Below, in pieces: positions 1 to 9,469 of a stretch of 64,000 nucleotides of DNA. A model generated the notes under the pieces. The model was given only the letters and a program-made list of their open reading frames with translations, was not told the origin of the DNA and did no database searches. The DNA is from an uncultured Bacteroidales bacterium (GTDB taxonomy: Bacteria > Bacteroidota > Bacteroidia > Bacteroidales > Paludibacteraceae). The DNA is taken from positions 1 to 64,000 of the forward strand of contig CALCUH010000010.1 of NCBI GenBank assembly GCA_937907165.1, read 5' to 3'. Both the position numbers and the translations under genes were made by a program. How positions within the stretch are numbered: the first letter of the stretch is position 1; each line of letters starts with the position of its first letter.

Positions 1-963
1 CCCCGTCCCCCCCGTCAGGACGGACTGGATATTCTGCGTGGCGTATTCGATGGTCATCAGCAGCCATTCGTAGTGATCGACCACGGACGGTTCGAGAATG
101 GCGTAATCCTCGAGTTCGCCGCCGCCGTAGGTACGCGCTGTATCCCAGAGTCCCTTGTAGCTGCCGAAAGCCGGGTGCAGTCCGGGAAGCGAAACCGCCT
201 GCCCGCCGCTCACTGCCAGCTCGTAGCAGGGGAGATACGTCTTCGGACGCGCCGTCCCGTCCGGATTCAGGCAGACCGGATGAAGCCTCCAACCGTAGTG
301 CTCACCCGCAGATACGCCGAGAATGCCGTTCGAGCGGTCGTCGATGTACCAGAACGGCGTGACCTCCACCGCCACATAGTCGCCCATGGAGCCGTCCTCC
401 GCGTAGTCGGGATCGCCTTCATAGGCAGCCACAGAGAAGACCGCCTTCCCGCCCGAGACCGACCACGAGCCGACGCACTTCCGGCGGTTGAAGGGGGCGT
501 AGGAATCGAAATCGGACGCGGCGGGCGTCTCCGAGGTGCCGGGCGTCGCGTTCTTGCCGACGGATTCCCACAGCCGCGTGAGAGAAGCCGCCGATCCGCC
601 GACGCCGGACACGCCGAAGCGGGGGGCGTATGGAATTGTCTGGGCTTCGAGCTTCGCGATCCGCTCCTCGTGATAGCCCGCCGCCGCTTCCGCCGCTGTT
701 GCTAAGGTGGCTGCTTCGGCGGCTGACGCAACGGCTGATTCGGCGGATGCCTGTGCCGCTTCGACACCAGCTTTTGCATCCGATATGTCTGAATGTATTA
801 TTTCCAACTGCTGAGTTAGATCTGTAATAGCAGATATTGGATGCTGATCCGACGCGGCGCGGTGTGTCAATTCGCGGTGATCTCCCGTTCCGCCGGTTCC
901 GATGTGCTCATCTATATATTTCTTGATGAGCTTGAACAGAAACGCAATGTGCATAAAGTCCAT
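1..963 (-). CDS. tail fibre-like structural protein, 3' end cut by window
   Basis: The frame opens at ATG 963 behind GGAGGG and is still open at base 1, so 321 residues are visible. It begins with a short hydrophobic/basic helix (residues 2-20), followed by an Ala/Glu-rich heptad stretch (about 60-100) like a trimeric fibre stalk, then a Trp/Tyr/Gly-rich part of beta type. Its place after the tape measure and tail-tip genes fits a distal tail fibre. GC rises sharply in the distal two thirds (below base 800) relative to the start of the same gene, which suggests the tip was exchanged by recombination. No specific family recognised; the long plus-strand frame opposite is a shadow. Confidence 0.7.
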   Translation of the reverse strand, partial: MDFMHIAFLFKLIKKYIDEHIGTGGTGDHRELTHRAASDQHPISAITDLTQQLEIIHSDISDAKAGVEAAQASAESAVASAAEAATLATAAEAAAGYHEERIAKLEAQTIPYAPRFGVSGVGGSAASLTRLWESVGKNATPGTSETPAASDFDSYAPFNRRKCVGSWSVSGGKAVFSVAAYEGDPDYAEDGSMGDYVAVEVTPFWYIDDRSNGILGVSAGEHYGWRLHPVCLNPDGTARPKTYLPCYELAVSGGQAVSLPGLHPAFGSYKGLWDTARTYGGGELEDYAILEPSVVDHYEWLLMTIEYATQNIQSVLTGGTG

Positions 964-965
964 CG

Positions 966-1175
966 TCAACCCTCCGCTGCTCCATCTTCTATCCTGAACT
1001 CTTTCCACTCTCCTTCTGAGTTAATTATCCAGAACGACAAATCCTCCCACACAAACGCCATCGATCCGGCTGCCACATTTGTCGGCAGGTAATCGATATC
1101 AGCGCAATAATCACAGAAAAACTCTTGATGAGCGTTCACATGATGATCCATATAGATTATCTTTGTAATTGGCAT
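966..1175 (-). CDS. small tail-associated protein
   Basis: 69 residues, starting at ATG 1175 with AGGAGG five bases upstream. It has a CxxC pair (FFCDYC), a 'DLP...GS.A.V' core and an 'NSEGEW' end, a pattern I associate with short phage proteins next to tail fibres that fold as one small beta domain. Its stop lies two bases before the fibre start, so it is translated in one operon with it. Function unknown; an accessory fibre or baseplate component is the best guess. Confidence 0.65.
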   Translation of the reverse strand: MPITKIIYMDHHVNAHQEFFCDYCADIDYLPTNVAAGSMAFVWEDLSFWIINSEGEWKEFRIEDGAAEG

Positions 1176-1186
1176 AGGAGCCTCCT

Positions 1187-2755
1187 TTATCCATCATAAA
1201 TATTTCCACGTAAGCGGAATCGGTAAACCGAGTCGGATTCCTGTGACGCGACAGCCAGTGTTCGATTGGCAATGTCATACACCGATGTGTGTACAGTTTG
1301 CCACGTCTTCCCGCCCCGTTCGCGACTCTCAAAGATTCCGATATACTTGTCCACAAGCTGATCGTACTGCCCGTGTGGCGTATCCTTGGTCAGGTCTCCC
1401 CATCCATCCGCCGCCCAGTTGCCGCAGAATTCGGAATACCAGAACGGGTCAGTTTCCCGCGTATATGCCTTGGTGTACCAGACGGACTTCATCAGGTCGA
1501 ACATATCGTCTGCATCCTCTACACCGTCGTATCCGTTCGACAGGATAGCTGCGCGTTCCATACCCATGGCATAAGGCGTCAGCGTTTCCCACGTACCGTC
1601 GTAACCATACAGATAATAGTTTGTCAGGATTGCCTTGCTATCGACAAATGTGTCGATAACTTTCATCTCATTCTGGATAAATTCCACCACAACCGCTTTG
1701 TTTTCATCGGCAATCAGGAAGTGAAATTCCTGTTTCATCGCTTCACTGTCCGCACAGAAAATGTTTCTGCCGCGAAGCAGTTGAACTGCTTCGTCAACGG
1801 AAGATGCGTAGTCGAGTACGAAACGCGGAATCATGGCGGCAAATAAATCCTCGCCATCCGGGTTCGTCCCGGTCGTGATTCCCATATCCCCCGATGGAGC
1901 CACATTGATTTCACAGAATACTCCCGCGTCGTTCACACCATCCAGCGTCAGAAACGGGAGAGCCCGGTATGCCTCGGAGTATTCGCCGCTGTCTGCGATC
2001 TCCCGCGTAATCGCGGAGGGTGCAGAAGCGACCCCGATGGTTCCATGCCTGCCTTTCTTGGCGGGAGTACGAACCACAAACGACACGCGCTCGTCATAAG
2101 TCCAGTCGTAGTTTCTGCCGACCAGACTGTCCTTTGCCACGGCGGAACACGCGCCGATGGCAGGCTTGTATTTAGCGTAGTACTCAAGACCTTCGTCATA
2201 GTCGATGTGTTGGCAGACGGCGGAGTAAAGATATTCGTCCACCTTGCACACACACATCCTGTCCATGAATAAATCGGGTAGGTCGGTTACGTTGACCCAC
2301 GCGACGCCGGTCTCAGTTTTGGCGAACACCTGCCCGGGCGCACCGCCTCCGGGCACAACGTACTCGCTGTTAATGCCGGGGTCTGATTCCGTGACTGAAT
2401 GTTCAATACGAATCGTAACCGTCCCGGTTTTCATCAGAACGTCGTTCTGCTCGTCCAGAATATTCAGGTGTATTCTCACTCCGCTGCCGCGGGATGTCAG
2501 AGCGTTTGTGATCGGCATACTGTACATCAGATATTGGTTCGCAAACATATCGTCCATCCGGTCAAGCGTCGCCGTGAGCATGGTGTCGTCGCCAAGCTCC
2601 GCAATCATGTTGACAACGCATTCGTCGATCTCAATGCTGCCATACTGCTCCGGGATCAGGAACAAAAGATCGTCTGCGCGATTCTCTCCCGCAAAAAGAC
2701 GCGGGCTGGATGCTACCCGCAGCGACTTATCATCGCACATCTTTATCACATACAA
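1187..2755 (-). CDS. tail-tip protein with choloylglycine hydrolase / penicillin V acylase-like domain
   Basis: About 522 residues. GGAGGT at 2765-2770 points to the TTG at 2755; a GTG nine bases upstream overlaps that site. Residues 1-130 look like a phage baseplate/receptor-binding N-domain (beta-rich, with a DRMDDMF helix). A Gly/Pro linker (VVPGGGAPG) follows. From about residue 195 the chain matches Ntn-hydrolases of the bile-salt hydrolase/penicillin V acylase family: Cys in GACSAVA (nucleophile), GRNYDW (Arg and Asp), DGVNDAG, ILTN and MGMERAA. All six family active-site positions have a plausible counterpart. The nucleophile is internal, so processing just before the Cys would be required. 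The substrate is unknown: bile salt, N-acyl amide or cell-surface amide are all possible. It lies between the tape measure and the fibre gene, where virion tail proteins are encoded. Confidence 0.75.
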   Translation of the reverse strand: MYVIKMCDDKSLRVASSPRLFAGENRADDLLFLIPEQYGSIEIDECVVNMIAELGDDTMLTATLDRMDDMFANQYLMYSMPITNALTSRGSGVRIHLNILDEQNDVLMKTGTVTIRIEHSVTESDPGINSEYVVPGGGAPGQVFAKTETGVAWVNVTDLPDLFMDRMCVCKVDEYLYSAVCQHIDYDEGLEYYAKYKPAIGACSAVAKDSLVGRNYDWTYDERVSFVVRTPAKKGRHGTIGVASAPSAITREIADSGEYSEAYRALPFLTLDGVNDAGVFCEINVAPSGDMGITTGTNPDGEDLFAAMIPRFVLDYASSVDEAVQLLRGRNIFCADSEAMKQEFHFLIADENKAVVVEFIQNEMKVIDTFVDSKAILTNYYLYGYDGTWETLTPYAMGMERAAILSNGYDGVEDADDMFDLMKSVWYTKAYTRETDPFWYSEFCGNWAADGWGDLTKDTPHGQYDQLVDKYIGIFESRERGGKTWQTVHTSVYDIANRTLAVASQESDSVYRFRLRGNIYDG

Positions 2756-2775
2756 GGAATGCACCTCCTATAGAA

Positions 2776-2803
2776 AATCCCCCTGCCCGATTGGGCAAGG
2801 GGA
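2776..2803 (-). terminator. hairpin between tape measure and tail-tip gene
   Basis: Read on the minus strand, CCCCTTGCCC, a four-base loop and GGGCAGGGG form a strong stem followed by ATTTTC. It lies immediately after the tape-measure stop and just upstream of the next ribosome site. It could be an intrinsic terminator that lowers downstream tail-tip expression. Confidence 0.55.
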
Positions 2804-2808
2804 GCATA

Positions 2809-5800
2809 TTATTTGAGCAACCCGCCTTTAGGGTTGGTTACTCCTTTTTTTGTAAACGCCTCGCTAAGCCGTCCGAGTACATTGTCAGCAATCGTCTTGC
2901 CGTATTCGCGAGCAGAAGCATCGGTAAGCTCGCCGTTGTGCTGAATCGATACACTTACTACGGGAGCAAACTCAAACGAATTGTTGGACGCACCGGCGAG
3001 ACGCGGATCCACACCAGCAGGAACCAAACGAGAGTTCATCGGGACGCCGTCCATGATGTTGCTCATCAGCGTTCCGATCTGCGAAGAAGTAATCTTTTTG
3101 CCGAGACTCTTGGAAAATGCTTCCGCAATATCCACGAGTTTATACAATCCCTCCTGTTTGGTCTTGTCGAGAACAGCTTCGCCCTTTTCCAGAAGCGCGA
3201 GGACTTCGTCCTGCTTCTTGGTGGAGTTGCCGCCGACAATACCGCCAGTGTGGTACTTCTCGTACAGAGGTTGCCCGTTCAGCATCCACACACCGGAGCG
3301 TGTCTTTTCGAGCTTGACGCCGAGATAATCTTCAAGACGTTTTGCCAGTGTTATGTTTTCGGCTTCCAACTCGGATCGCCTGCTTTCCGAGGCAGAATTC
3401 CACGCCGCACTGTTTGCCTTCATCGCATCTACAATTGCATGACAAACGTCATCTTTTGATAGACTATATAGCTGTGATCCATCAGAACGATACCATGCGC
3501 CATTCTTTTTGGTAAGCGTGTCCCCGGAAGCCAAACTATATTCTCCCGCGAGCTCCACGTTTGCGGCATTCAATGCAGCCTGATCCGACCCTGTTGCGGT
3601 AAACCACGCTAAAGAATTACGCTTCATTTTGTCCACCACAGACGTTGCGGCAGCAGGATCCTTGGTTGGTGCGGAGTTAGTGCCAAGGTTCGTGTGCGAA
3701 CCCACACCGTTCAACGCCTCAACAAAAGAACCGTATCGTTGTACAGCGGCAGTCGCGGAATTCCAAGCCGATGTCAATTCATCCGAAAGGAGCGTCCCAT
3801 ATTCCGAATTCCAACCAATTAGATCGTCATAGAGCGAGTCCCATCCGTTGTTGATCCGCGTAATTGCCGCCTGATACAGTTTCTCTGCGGAATTGAGTGT
3901 CTCTTTCAGTGCGTCGATTTCCTTATCCTTCTCATCCTCATACGCCTCATATTCTCTATCAAGCGCGTCTGTCTGAGTTTCAATGGAATAGTCGGACTGG
4001 CTATCGGCAAGTTCCTTCTGCTTTTCATACAGTTCTTCTTCAAGCTGCCGTTTCTGAGCCTGAGCCTCGCGGCTGTCATCCAGAGAAAGCTGCTCGATGC
4101 GGGATTGCAGCTTGGCAATCTCCTTGAGCTTGTCCGCATTATCGCGGTCGTGCTTCTCCTGATCCTGAGACAGCTTCAGCGATTCTTTCTTCCGGTCAAC
4201 AATGTCGTTGTAGAGTTCCTTTTCCTTTTCGATCGCTTCGACCTGATCTTCGTTTTCCTGCTTAATCATGTCCTCGGTCAGTTCAAGGATCTTCTGCAAC
4301 GCATCCGCCTGACTGACATAGTTGTCATCGAGCGTCTTGTAGTACTCGGAAATCGTATTAACCGCTGTCTGCGTGAGCGACTGCATCTTTGTGACGTAAG
4401 AGACTGCGTCGTCAAAGTAGGATTCCTCCATGCCTTTGGCGACTCCGGTAGCCTTTGCAAGTCCGAGGGTGGCATACACCATATCCCATGTGGATTTGCT
4501 GCCTTCCGCCGTCACATCGGCGAGCTGTCTCAGCGCTTCAATGTCGCCCTGTTCGGCGGCGTTCAGTACCTTCTTCGCGTAAGCAAGAGCCGTCTCGACC
4601 GCCATTTCTTCCGTCTTGGCGGCAATGACCTTCTGGATGGATTCTTCGTTCAAAACAAGCTGACCGTTTTCGTCATACAGGAAATCGAGATATTTCGGAG
4701 CCAGTTCCAGAATGGATTGCAGACTGTCCACGCTCAGATAGCCGGTGGAAGCATATTCCTTCGCCGCGCTCGTGAGCGTATCATATACGCCACGCACACC
4801 GTCAACCAGCTCGTTTACCTTGTCTACAACCTCGTCGATAGCTTCAATGATAGCGTCCTTCGCGGATTTAGCCTCTTTCATGAGCGACTGAACCACATCG
4901 GAAGTTTCTTTGTAGCCAACAGATGTGTAGTAAGCAATCTCATCATTGATGGAAGACAGAATGGATTTCCAAGAGTCGATGATTTCCTTAGTATCCGCAT
5001 TGTTCGTCTTCAGTACGTCAATCGCAAACTTGCTGTTGTTCAGGTAGTCGTTGAAATCGTCTTCCCGAATCTTGCGAATCGCGTCTTCGTATTCCCACCA
5101 CTGATCTTGCAGAGCTTCAATCAGATCGTGGTTCTCAGCAAGACCAATGGAACGGTACTTGTCCGCCTGAGCGTGTACCTTCTCCTGCATCTGTTTGTAG
5201 ATTTCTGCAATCTGAGCACTGGTGCCTTCCTGATGGCTGAGCTGGTCGATTTGGTGTTTCATATCGGCGAGAGAAGCGTCAAAGACTTCTTGGGTCTTCT
5301 CATATACTTCTTCCTGATATTTATAGTAGTCATCCAGCCCCATCTCACCGGCAGCATAAGCCTGTTGATAAGCACCGTCCAGCCATGTGAGATACTGTTC
5401 TACAGTCTCCTGATCCATTGCCAGAAGATGCTGGTGATGCTTATATGCTCTTTCAAACTCGGTTTCTGCTTCTTCGATACTATCGGCAATTTCTTCGATC
5501 TCCTCGACCAGACTCTCCGAGGTGTCCGGTTTATATCCTTCTACATACCCGTTATCAAGGTCTGCGAGATCATTTGCGATTTCGTTTGCGAAACTATTTT
5601 TGTTTCGATTCGCAATCTCTTCCTTAACATATGCCAGGTACTCGTCACTTACGCCGGTCAACCCACTCGCGTCATTGTGATATTCACGGTATGCCGATTC
5701 AAAATCTTCAAGCGAGCTGACAACATTCCCGGTCTGCTCTTCAAATAAAGCGAAGATGGAATCGATGTTTTTGAATATCTCAGGATTGTTTGACTTTTTT

Positions 5801-8016
5801 AGAAGCGCAGTATAGTTTGTATTGGCGACCCTTTGATTTGCGTTATATAAAGTCCCAAGCTGCTGAATCAGCTCTTTGACCGTTTCAATTTGTACCTTAT
5901 ACCCGGTAGTTGTTTTTTCAATCCCACTTTCAAGCTCTGGATATTGTTCGATGAGATCAAGCATCTCCAAAGTTGAGTACTCAATACCATCGTTCATATC
6001 GTCTATTACGCCGAGAAGAGTTTTGGCGGACGATTTAATGTCATCGTTTGTTTTTGTGATTTCTGTGTCAACTTCCGAGTAACGAGCCATCAATTGCCCG
6101 AGCACGGCAATCTGAGCTTCCGTGGCACCGTTCGCGGCAAGCGCAGCTCCCTTTTCATCAACGAGTTTTTGGGCGAGCGTCCTTACCTTATCTGAGCTAA
6201 TCTCAATTTTCCCATTCGCGAAGGTGAATATATCCGCGAAATCCTCTCCGACTCCAGTAAGTTCGCGATAAGTCTCAGCCGTTACACTCCCGCTGGCTTC
6301 GACTTCGGAGTATGCTTTAGACAGCATATCCGCAATGTTCACAACCTCTTCGATCGTCGTCCGGTTCTGTTCTATAGCATTACGCGCTTCTTCTTCGCTC
6401 GCAGCCAGTACACCTGCAGATTTTTGAGCAGCGTTACTAAGGCTTTCAAAGTACTCTATCAGCGCTGATTTCGCTTCATCGTTGCCTGTATTCATAATCT
6501 TGAATACATTCAATTCATTATTGTAATCCTCTAAGGCAACGGTGCCGTCTTTCAATCCTTCCGCCATGTCGAGGATAGTCTTGGTATAATTAGATGAGTA
6601 AAGCTTCAGGAAACTGTCGGCATAAGTTTTTGCTTTGCTTTGAGCTGTACCAACATCAGTGGTCTCTCTTGCCGTTTTGGCAAGACCTTCATTAAATTTG
6701 GCTATTGCATCGGTCGGAATGTTTTTGTACCAGTCAGAGTTTTCAGCCCAAGTCTGGATCCATTGTTGCTTGGCTGCATTATTATTCAGGGCTTGTACAT
6801 CATCAGCGAAACCACGAATTTCCGTTCGGATATCCTCAATTTCTGTTGTTGTGTATGCGCCGGTCTTTTGCAACTCTGCCAGCACCACATCCATATTTTC
6901 ATAGATACGAACGAGTCTTTCTGGGCTGTCAGTCCACTTGTCTATTCCTATCTCCCAACCAATGTTGGCAGCTTTGAACGCATCTTGCCACGCGACGGTC
7001 TTATCTAACTCCCAAAACCTTCCATTAAGCAACGAACCAAGTTTGCCACCTTTTTTATTCAGCGACTTGCGAGCTTCTTTTTGCTCAGCGTTTGCCTCGC
7101 TAAAAATTTTGTCAGCCTTTTCTCTGCCGAGGTATGAATCTATCTCTGCCTGATTCAGCTTTTCAAGCTCATCTCTGGTTTCTTTGATGGCATCCTTATA
7201 ATTAAGGATTGCCTTCCCTTCATTGTCATATCCTTGTACAATCTGGGGAGAAATCTGGACGAGGCTATCAATGATTTCAAGATAACGGGAATATTCTTCC
7301 TGAGTCAGGCTGATATTATCGCCGTTTTCATCTACACCCTTAGATAAAGCATTAAACTCATCTTCCAGTTCGTTGACTGTCTTTGTGTTGGTAGCAAACG
7401 CCTCTTGAGCTTGCAGATAAGTTTCTCTGACCTCTTTGCCAGCTTCGATCATTTCTTCGGAAGAATCAATGAATTGCCCGAAAAAATTGATCGCCGTCGG
7501 AAGCAATGATACAAGGGTGACTATCCACCCAAACGGATTAGTTACAATCGCAGTCTTGAGTGCTGTCCAGAATCCGACAGTGACTGCCTTCAATGTCTCC
7601 GTACTGGCTGTGGCGGCTTTTTCGGTGGCAATATAGCTTAATAGCGCACGAATGCTATCCTTTTGCGAATCACTCAGATCATTGGATGAAAGTGCCGCCC
7701 GCAAATTAGCCGCAGTCATCTTGTCTGTCTCTTTGGCATTAGCCGCTTTCGCCAACGTAGACGCATCAATACCAGTGCGCTCGGCTACATGACTAATTGT
7801 TTGTTTCCGTATGACAGAAACACCCTCTATCATTTCGAGAATGGCTTTACGCTCTGATTCACTCAGTTTTGCCATTCCCATTGCCACATTCCGTTGAACC
7901 TTGTCTAAATCCGCCAACTCCGCAGCGATACCGCCAATGGAGCCGCCCCAAGTTTTAGACGCACTCACCTGTTTCATTTCGCTCGCCAAGCCAGCAACAG
8001 ACTGTGTGATTGTCAA
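2809..8016 (-). CDS. tail tape measure protein, C-terminal part
   Basis: 1735 residues of long alpha-helical, Glu/Lys/Ala-rich coiled coil. A hydrophobic segment sits near residues 155-185 (TNPFGWIVTLVSLLPTAI) and a typical tape-measure ending (YHTGGIVGG... EKGEAVLD) about 110 residues before the stop. The frame continues upstream to about 8040 as QQQNAFGQAD before hitting a stop. There is no ATG with a ribosome site at the 5' end; the first possible codon is a TTG at 8016. This is therefore the distal exon or fragment of the gene whose N-terminal part lies at 14477-12075 and middle part at 10354-9780. An insertion of about 1.7 kb separates it from the middle part. It is either translated as a separate polypeptide or needs removal of that insertion. 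Confidence 0.85.
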   Translation of the reverse strand: MTITQSVAGLASEMKQVSASKTWGGSIGGIAAELADLDKVQRNVAMGMAKLSESERKAILEMIEGVSVIRKQTISHVAERTGIDASTLAKAANAKETDKMTAANLRAALSSNDLSDSQKDSIRALLSYIATEKAATASTETLKAVTVGFWTALKTAIVTNPFGWIVTLVSLLPTAINFFGQFIDSSEEMIEAGKEVRETYLQAQEAFATNTKTVNELEDEFNALSKGVDENGDNISLTQEEYSRYLEIIDSLVQISPQIVQGYDNEGKAILNYKDAIKETRDELEKLNQAEIDSYLGREKADKIFSEANAEQKEARKSLNKKGGKLGSLLNGRFWELDKTVAWQDAFKAANIGWEIGIDKWTDSPERLVRIYENMDVVLAELQKTGAYTTTEIEDIRTEIRGFADDVQALNNNAAKQQWIQTWAENSDWYKNIPTDAIAKFNEGLAKTARETTDVGTAQSKAKTYADSFLKLYSSNYTKTILDMAEGLKDGTVALEDYNNELNVFKIMNTGNDEAKSALIEYFESLSNAAQKSAGVLAASEEEARNAIEQNRTTIEEVVNIADMLSKAYSEVEASGSVTAETYRELTGVGEDFADIFTFANGKIEISSDKVRTLAQKLVDEKGAALAANGATEAQIAVLGQLMARYSEVDTEITKTNDDIKSSAKTLLGVIDDMNDGIEYSTLEMLDLIEQYPELESGIEKTTTGYKVQIETVKELIQQLGTLYNANQRVANTNYTALLKKSNNPEIFKNIDSIFALFEEQTGNVVSSLEDFESAYREYHNDASGLTGVSDEYLAYVKEEIANRNKNSFANEIANDLADLDNGYVEGYKPDTSESLVEEIEEIADSIEEAETEFERAYKHHQHLLAMDQETVEQYLTWLDGAYQQAYAAGEMGLDDYYKYQEEVYEKTQEVFDASLADMKHQIDQLSHQEGTSAQIAEIYKQMQEKVHAQADKYRSIGLAENHDLIEALQDQWWEYEDAIRKIREDDFNDYLNNSKFAIDVLKTNNADTKEIIDSWKSILSSINDEIAYYTSVGYKETSDVVQSLMKEAKSAKDAIIEAIDEVVDKVNELVDGVRGVYDTLTSAAKEYASTGYLSVDSLQSILELAPKYLDFLYDENGQLVLNEESIQKVIAAKTEEMAVETALAYAKKVLNAAEQGDIEALRQLADVTAEGSKSTWDMVYATLGLAKATGVAKGMEESYFDDAVSYVTKMQSLTQTAVNTISEYYKTLDDNYVSQADALQKILELTEDMIKQENEDQVEAIEKEKELYNDIVDRKKESLKLSQDQEKHDRDNADKLKEIAKLQSRIEQLSLDDSREAQAQKRQLEEELYEKQKELADSQSDYSIETQTDALDREYEAYEDEKDKEIDALKETLNSAEKLYQAAITRINNGWDSLYDDLIGWNSEYGTLLSDELTSAWNSATAAVQRYGSFVEALNGVGSHTNLGTNSAPTKDPAAATSVVDKMKRNSLAWFTATGSDQAALNAANVELAGEYSLASGDTLTKKNGAWYRSDGSQLYSLSKDDVCHAIVDAMKANSAAWNSASESRRSELEAENITLAKRLEDYLGVKLEKTRSGVWMLNGQPLYEKYHTGGIVGGNSTKKQDEVLALLEKGEAVLDKTKQEGLYKLVDIAEAFSKSLGKKITSSQIGTLMSNIMDGVPMNSRLVPAGVDPRLAGASNNSFEFAPVVSVSIQHNGELTDASAREYGKTIADNVLGRLSEAFTKKGVTNPKGGLLK

Positions 8017-8043
8017 ATCCGCCTGACCAAAGGCGTTTTGCTG

Positions 8044-8072
8044 TTGACTTTAGAATAAGCGCATGATATAAT
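8044..8072 (+). promoter_or_regulatory. near-consensus sigma-70 promoter for the inserted plus-strand gene
   Basis: TTGACT (8044-8049), a 17-base spacer and TATAAT (8067-8072) point rightward, against every surrounding tail gene. It sits right at the junction between the insertion and the tape-measure C-part and should be read by host RNA polymerase without phage factors. Confidence 0.85.
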
Positions 8073-8119
8073 GGTGATAACAAACAAGGAAGATAAAACG
8101 TCGAGGAAGATAAAACGTC

Positions 8120-9112
8120 ATGGAAATTGTCCCATACACAACTCATGCTTCAAATTTAGAAGCGGCACTTAATGCAGAAAATAGAGTATATGCCGCCACT
8201 GCGGAATACATTGGCTTGCAAGTCCCGGAAGAGCCATCTAAGAGGCGAGTTGTACAACCAATTCCTCCGAAGCGCAGATTTAATGGTGATCGTCCGACGC
8301 TAATGAGCTGCATCGAAAATCCGCTGGAAGGATGCTCTTTTAAGGAGGGGTTGGGTATAATCAGCGGTATTCTTTCGTTGATTATCGCCCCATACTACCT
8401 GATAGGTACATTTCTTGATTTTTTTGAAGACACGGGTGCATTTGTAATTTATAGCATTTTTTACGCCATTGTACTTATTTCTGTGATATTGGCATTTTTT
8501 GTGCGTTCATACAATGCAAAAGTTGAAGAATACGATCAGGACGAGCTTCAATATAACAACGAACTCAGAACATATCAGACGAGGCTGAAATACTACGCAC
8601 TTGAAATCCAAAAACGTGACGCCGAATATCAGTCTGGTATGGAACAATACACCAAGACCAAAGAATCATTTGACCGCTATGTAACCTCCCTCGCCGCCAA
8701 GCACGAAGAAGCAGTCTCCAAACTCGAAAAAGCTCTCTCAGATCTCTACGCAGAAAACGTAATCTTCCCAAAATATCGCAACCTCGTAGCCATTACCGCG
8801 ATCAATGAGTATCTCGAAAGCGGGCGCTGTGACAAACTGGAAGGAGCCGACGGAGCTTACAACCTCTATGAAATGGAACTTCGTCAGAACATCATCATCG
8901 GGCAGCTTTCCAACATCATAGATAATCTGGAAGCCATCCGAAATAATCAGTATTCCCTCTACGTTGAGTTAAAGCGAGCAAACGAAACCGTTGAAGAAAT
9001 CATCTCAGAAATGCGTGACATGAACCGTGACGCTAAGCTCCGAACATTTTACGATGGGGTTATCGCTCTGGCTGAGACCTCACCGCGATATTCGTTTGGA
9101 GTTATGATGTAA
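8120..9112 (+). CDS. membrane-anchored coiled-coil protein of a host-like family (moron)
   Basis: 330 residues. Two hydrophobic segments (about 78-102 and 107-130) are followed by a long charged coiled coil (about 133-215). The C-terminal region is polar, with a block around residues 215-270 (FPKYRN..., EYLESGRCDKLEG, YEMELRQNIIIGQL) that I associate with chromosomal proteins of clostridia. It is the only plus-strand gene in the tail region and has its own sigma-70 promoter upstream and intrinsic terminator downstream. That is the classic layout of a moron expressed in the lysogen, possibly affecting the host envelope or superinfection. No catalytic motif is visible, and the function is unknown. 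Confidence 0.8.
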   Translation: MEIVPYTTHASNLEAALNAENRVYAATAEYIGLQVPEEPSKRRVVQPIPPKRRFNGDRPTLMSCIENPLEGCSFKEGLGIISGILSLIIAPYYLIGTFLDFFEDTGAFVIYSIFYAIVLISVILAFFVRSYNAKVEEYDQDELQYNNELRTYQTRLKYYALEIQKRDAEYQSGMEQYTKTKESFDRYVTSLAAKHEEAVSKLEKALSDLYAENVIFPKYRNLVAITAINEYLESGRCDKLEGADGAYNLYEMELRQNIIIGQLSNIIDNLEAIRNNQYSLYVELKRANETVEEIISEMRDMNRDAKLRTFYDGVIALAETSPRYSFGVMM

Positions 9113-9121
9113 ATGGGTATA

Positions 9122-9156
9122 GAAAAATCCCACTCAATTCCGGGTGGGATTTTTAT
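9122..9156 (+). terminator. intrinsic terminator of the moron gene
   Basis: AAAATCCCAC and GGTGGGATTTTTAT flank a short loop nine bases after the TAA of the plus-strand gene. The stem followed by a T run closes the self-contained transcription unit. Confidence 0.8.
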
Positions 9157-9469
9157 ATTCGGTTTATCCATGATTATATGCAGAATAGTCAAAGTCAAAT
9201 CCAATCACATACATCAAATTGGGATGTAGTATATCGTATTTGCATATCAGTCTGTATTTTTGCTCACAAAATCGAAATACGCAAACTTTGCTGTCCCTGC
9301 TTACAATTTGAGTATTGTCACATACACATTTCATGGAGTCTGATAATTCTAAATTTCGTTGTATCTTCGTGTCATATATGCGGCAACATCTATGATGCGC
9401 TCCATGCCTTATCCTCCCTTCTGTTTATTTTATTTTATCACAATTTGTCTGTAATTACAATACATTTTT
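9157..9469. other. AT-rich stretch without a recognisable gene
   Basis: About 310 bases between the moron terminator and the structured RNA. A frame of 115 codons is open on the plus strand, but it has no ribosome site, is rich in Ile/Cys/Ser and looks random. I see no convincing gene, promoter or repeat here. It may be the remnant of whatever protein gene once accompanied the structured RNA. Confidence 0.5.

Noticed and set aside
73..705. Plus-strand 210-codon frame at the left edge
   Set aside because: It is the antisense shadow of the GC-rich minus-strand fibre gene, which has a ribosome site, a stalk-like coiled coil and the right operon direction.
4105..5748. 547-codon plus-strand frame opposite the tape measure
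   Set aside because: No ribosome site, and its composition (Phe/Leu/Val-rich, few Gly) mirrors the Glu/Lys/Ala coiled coil on the other strand.
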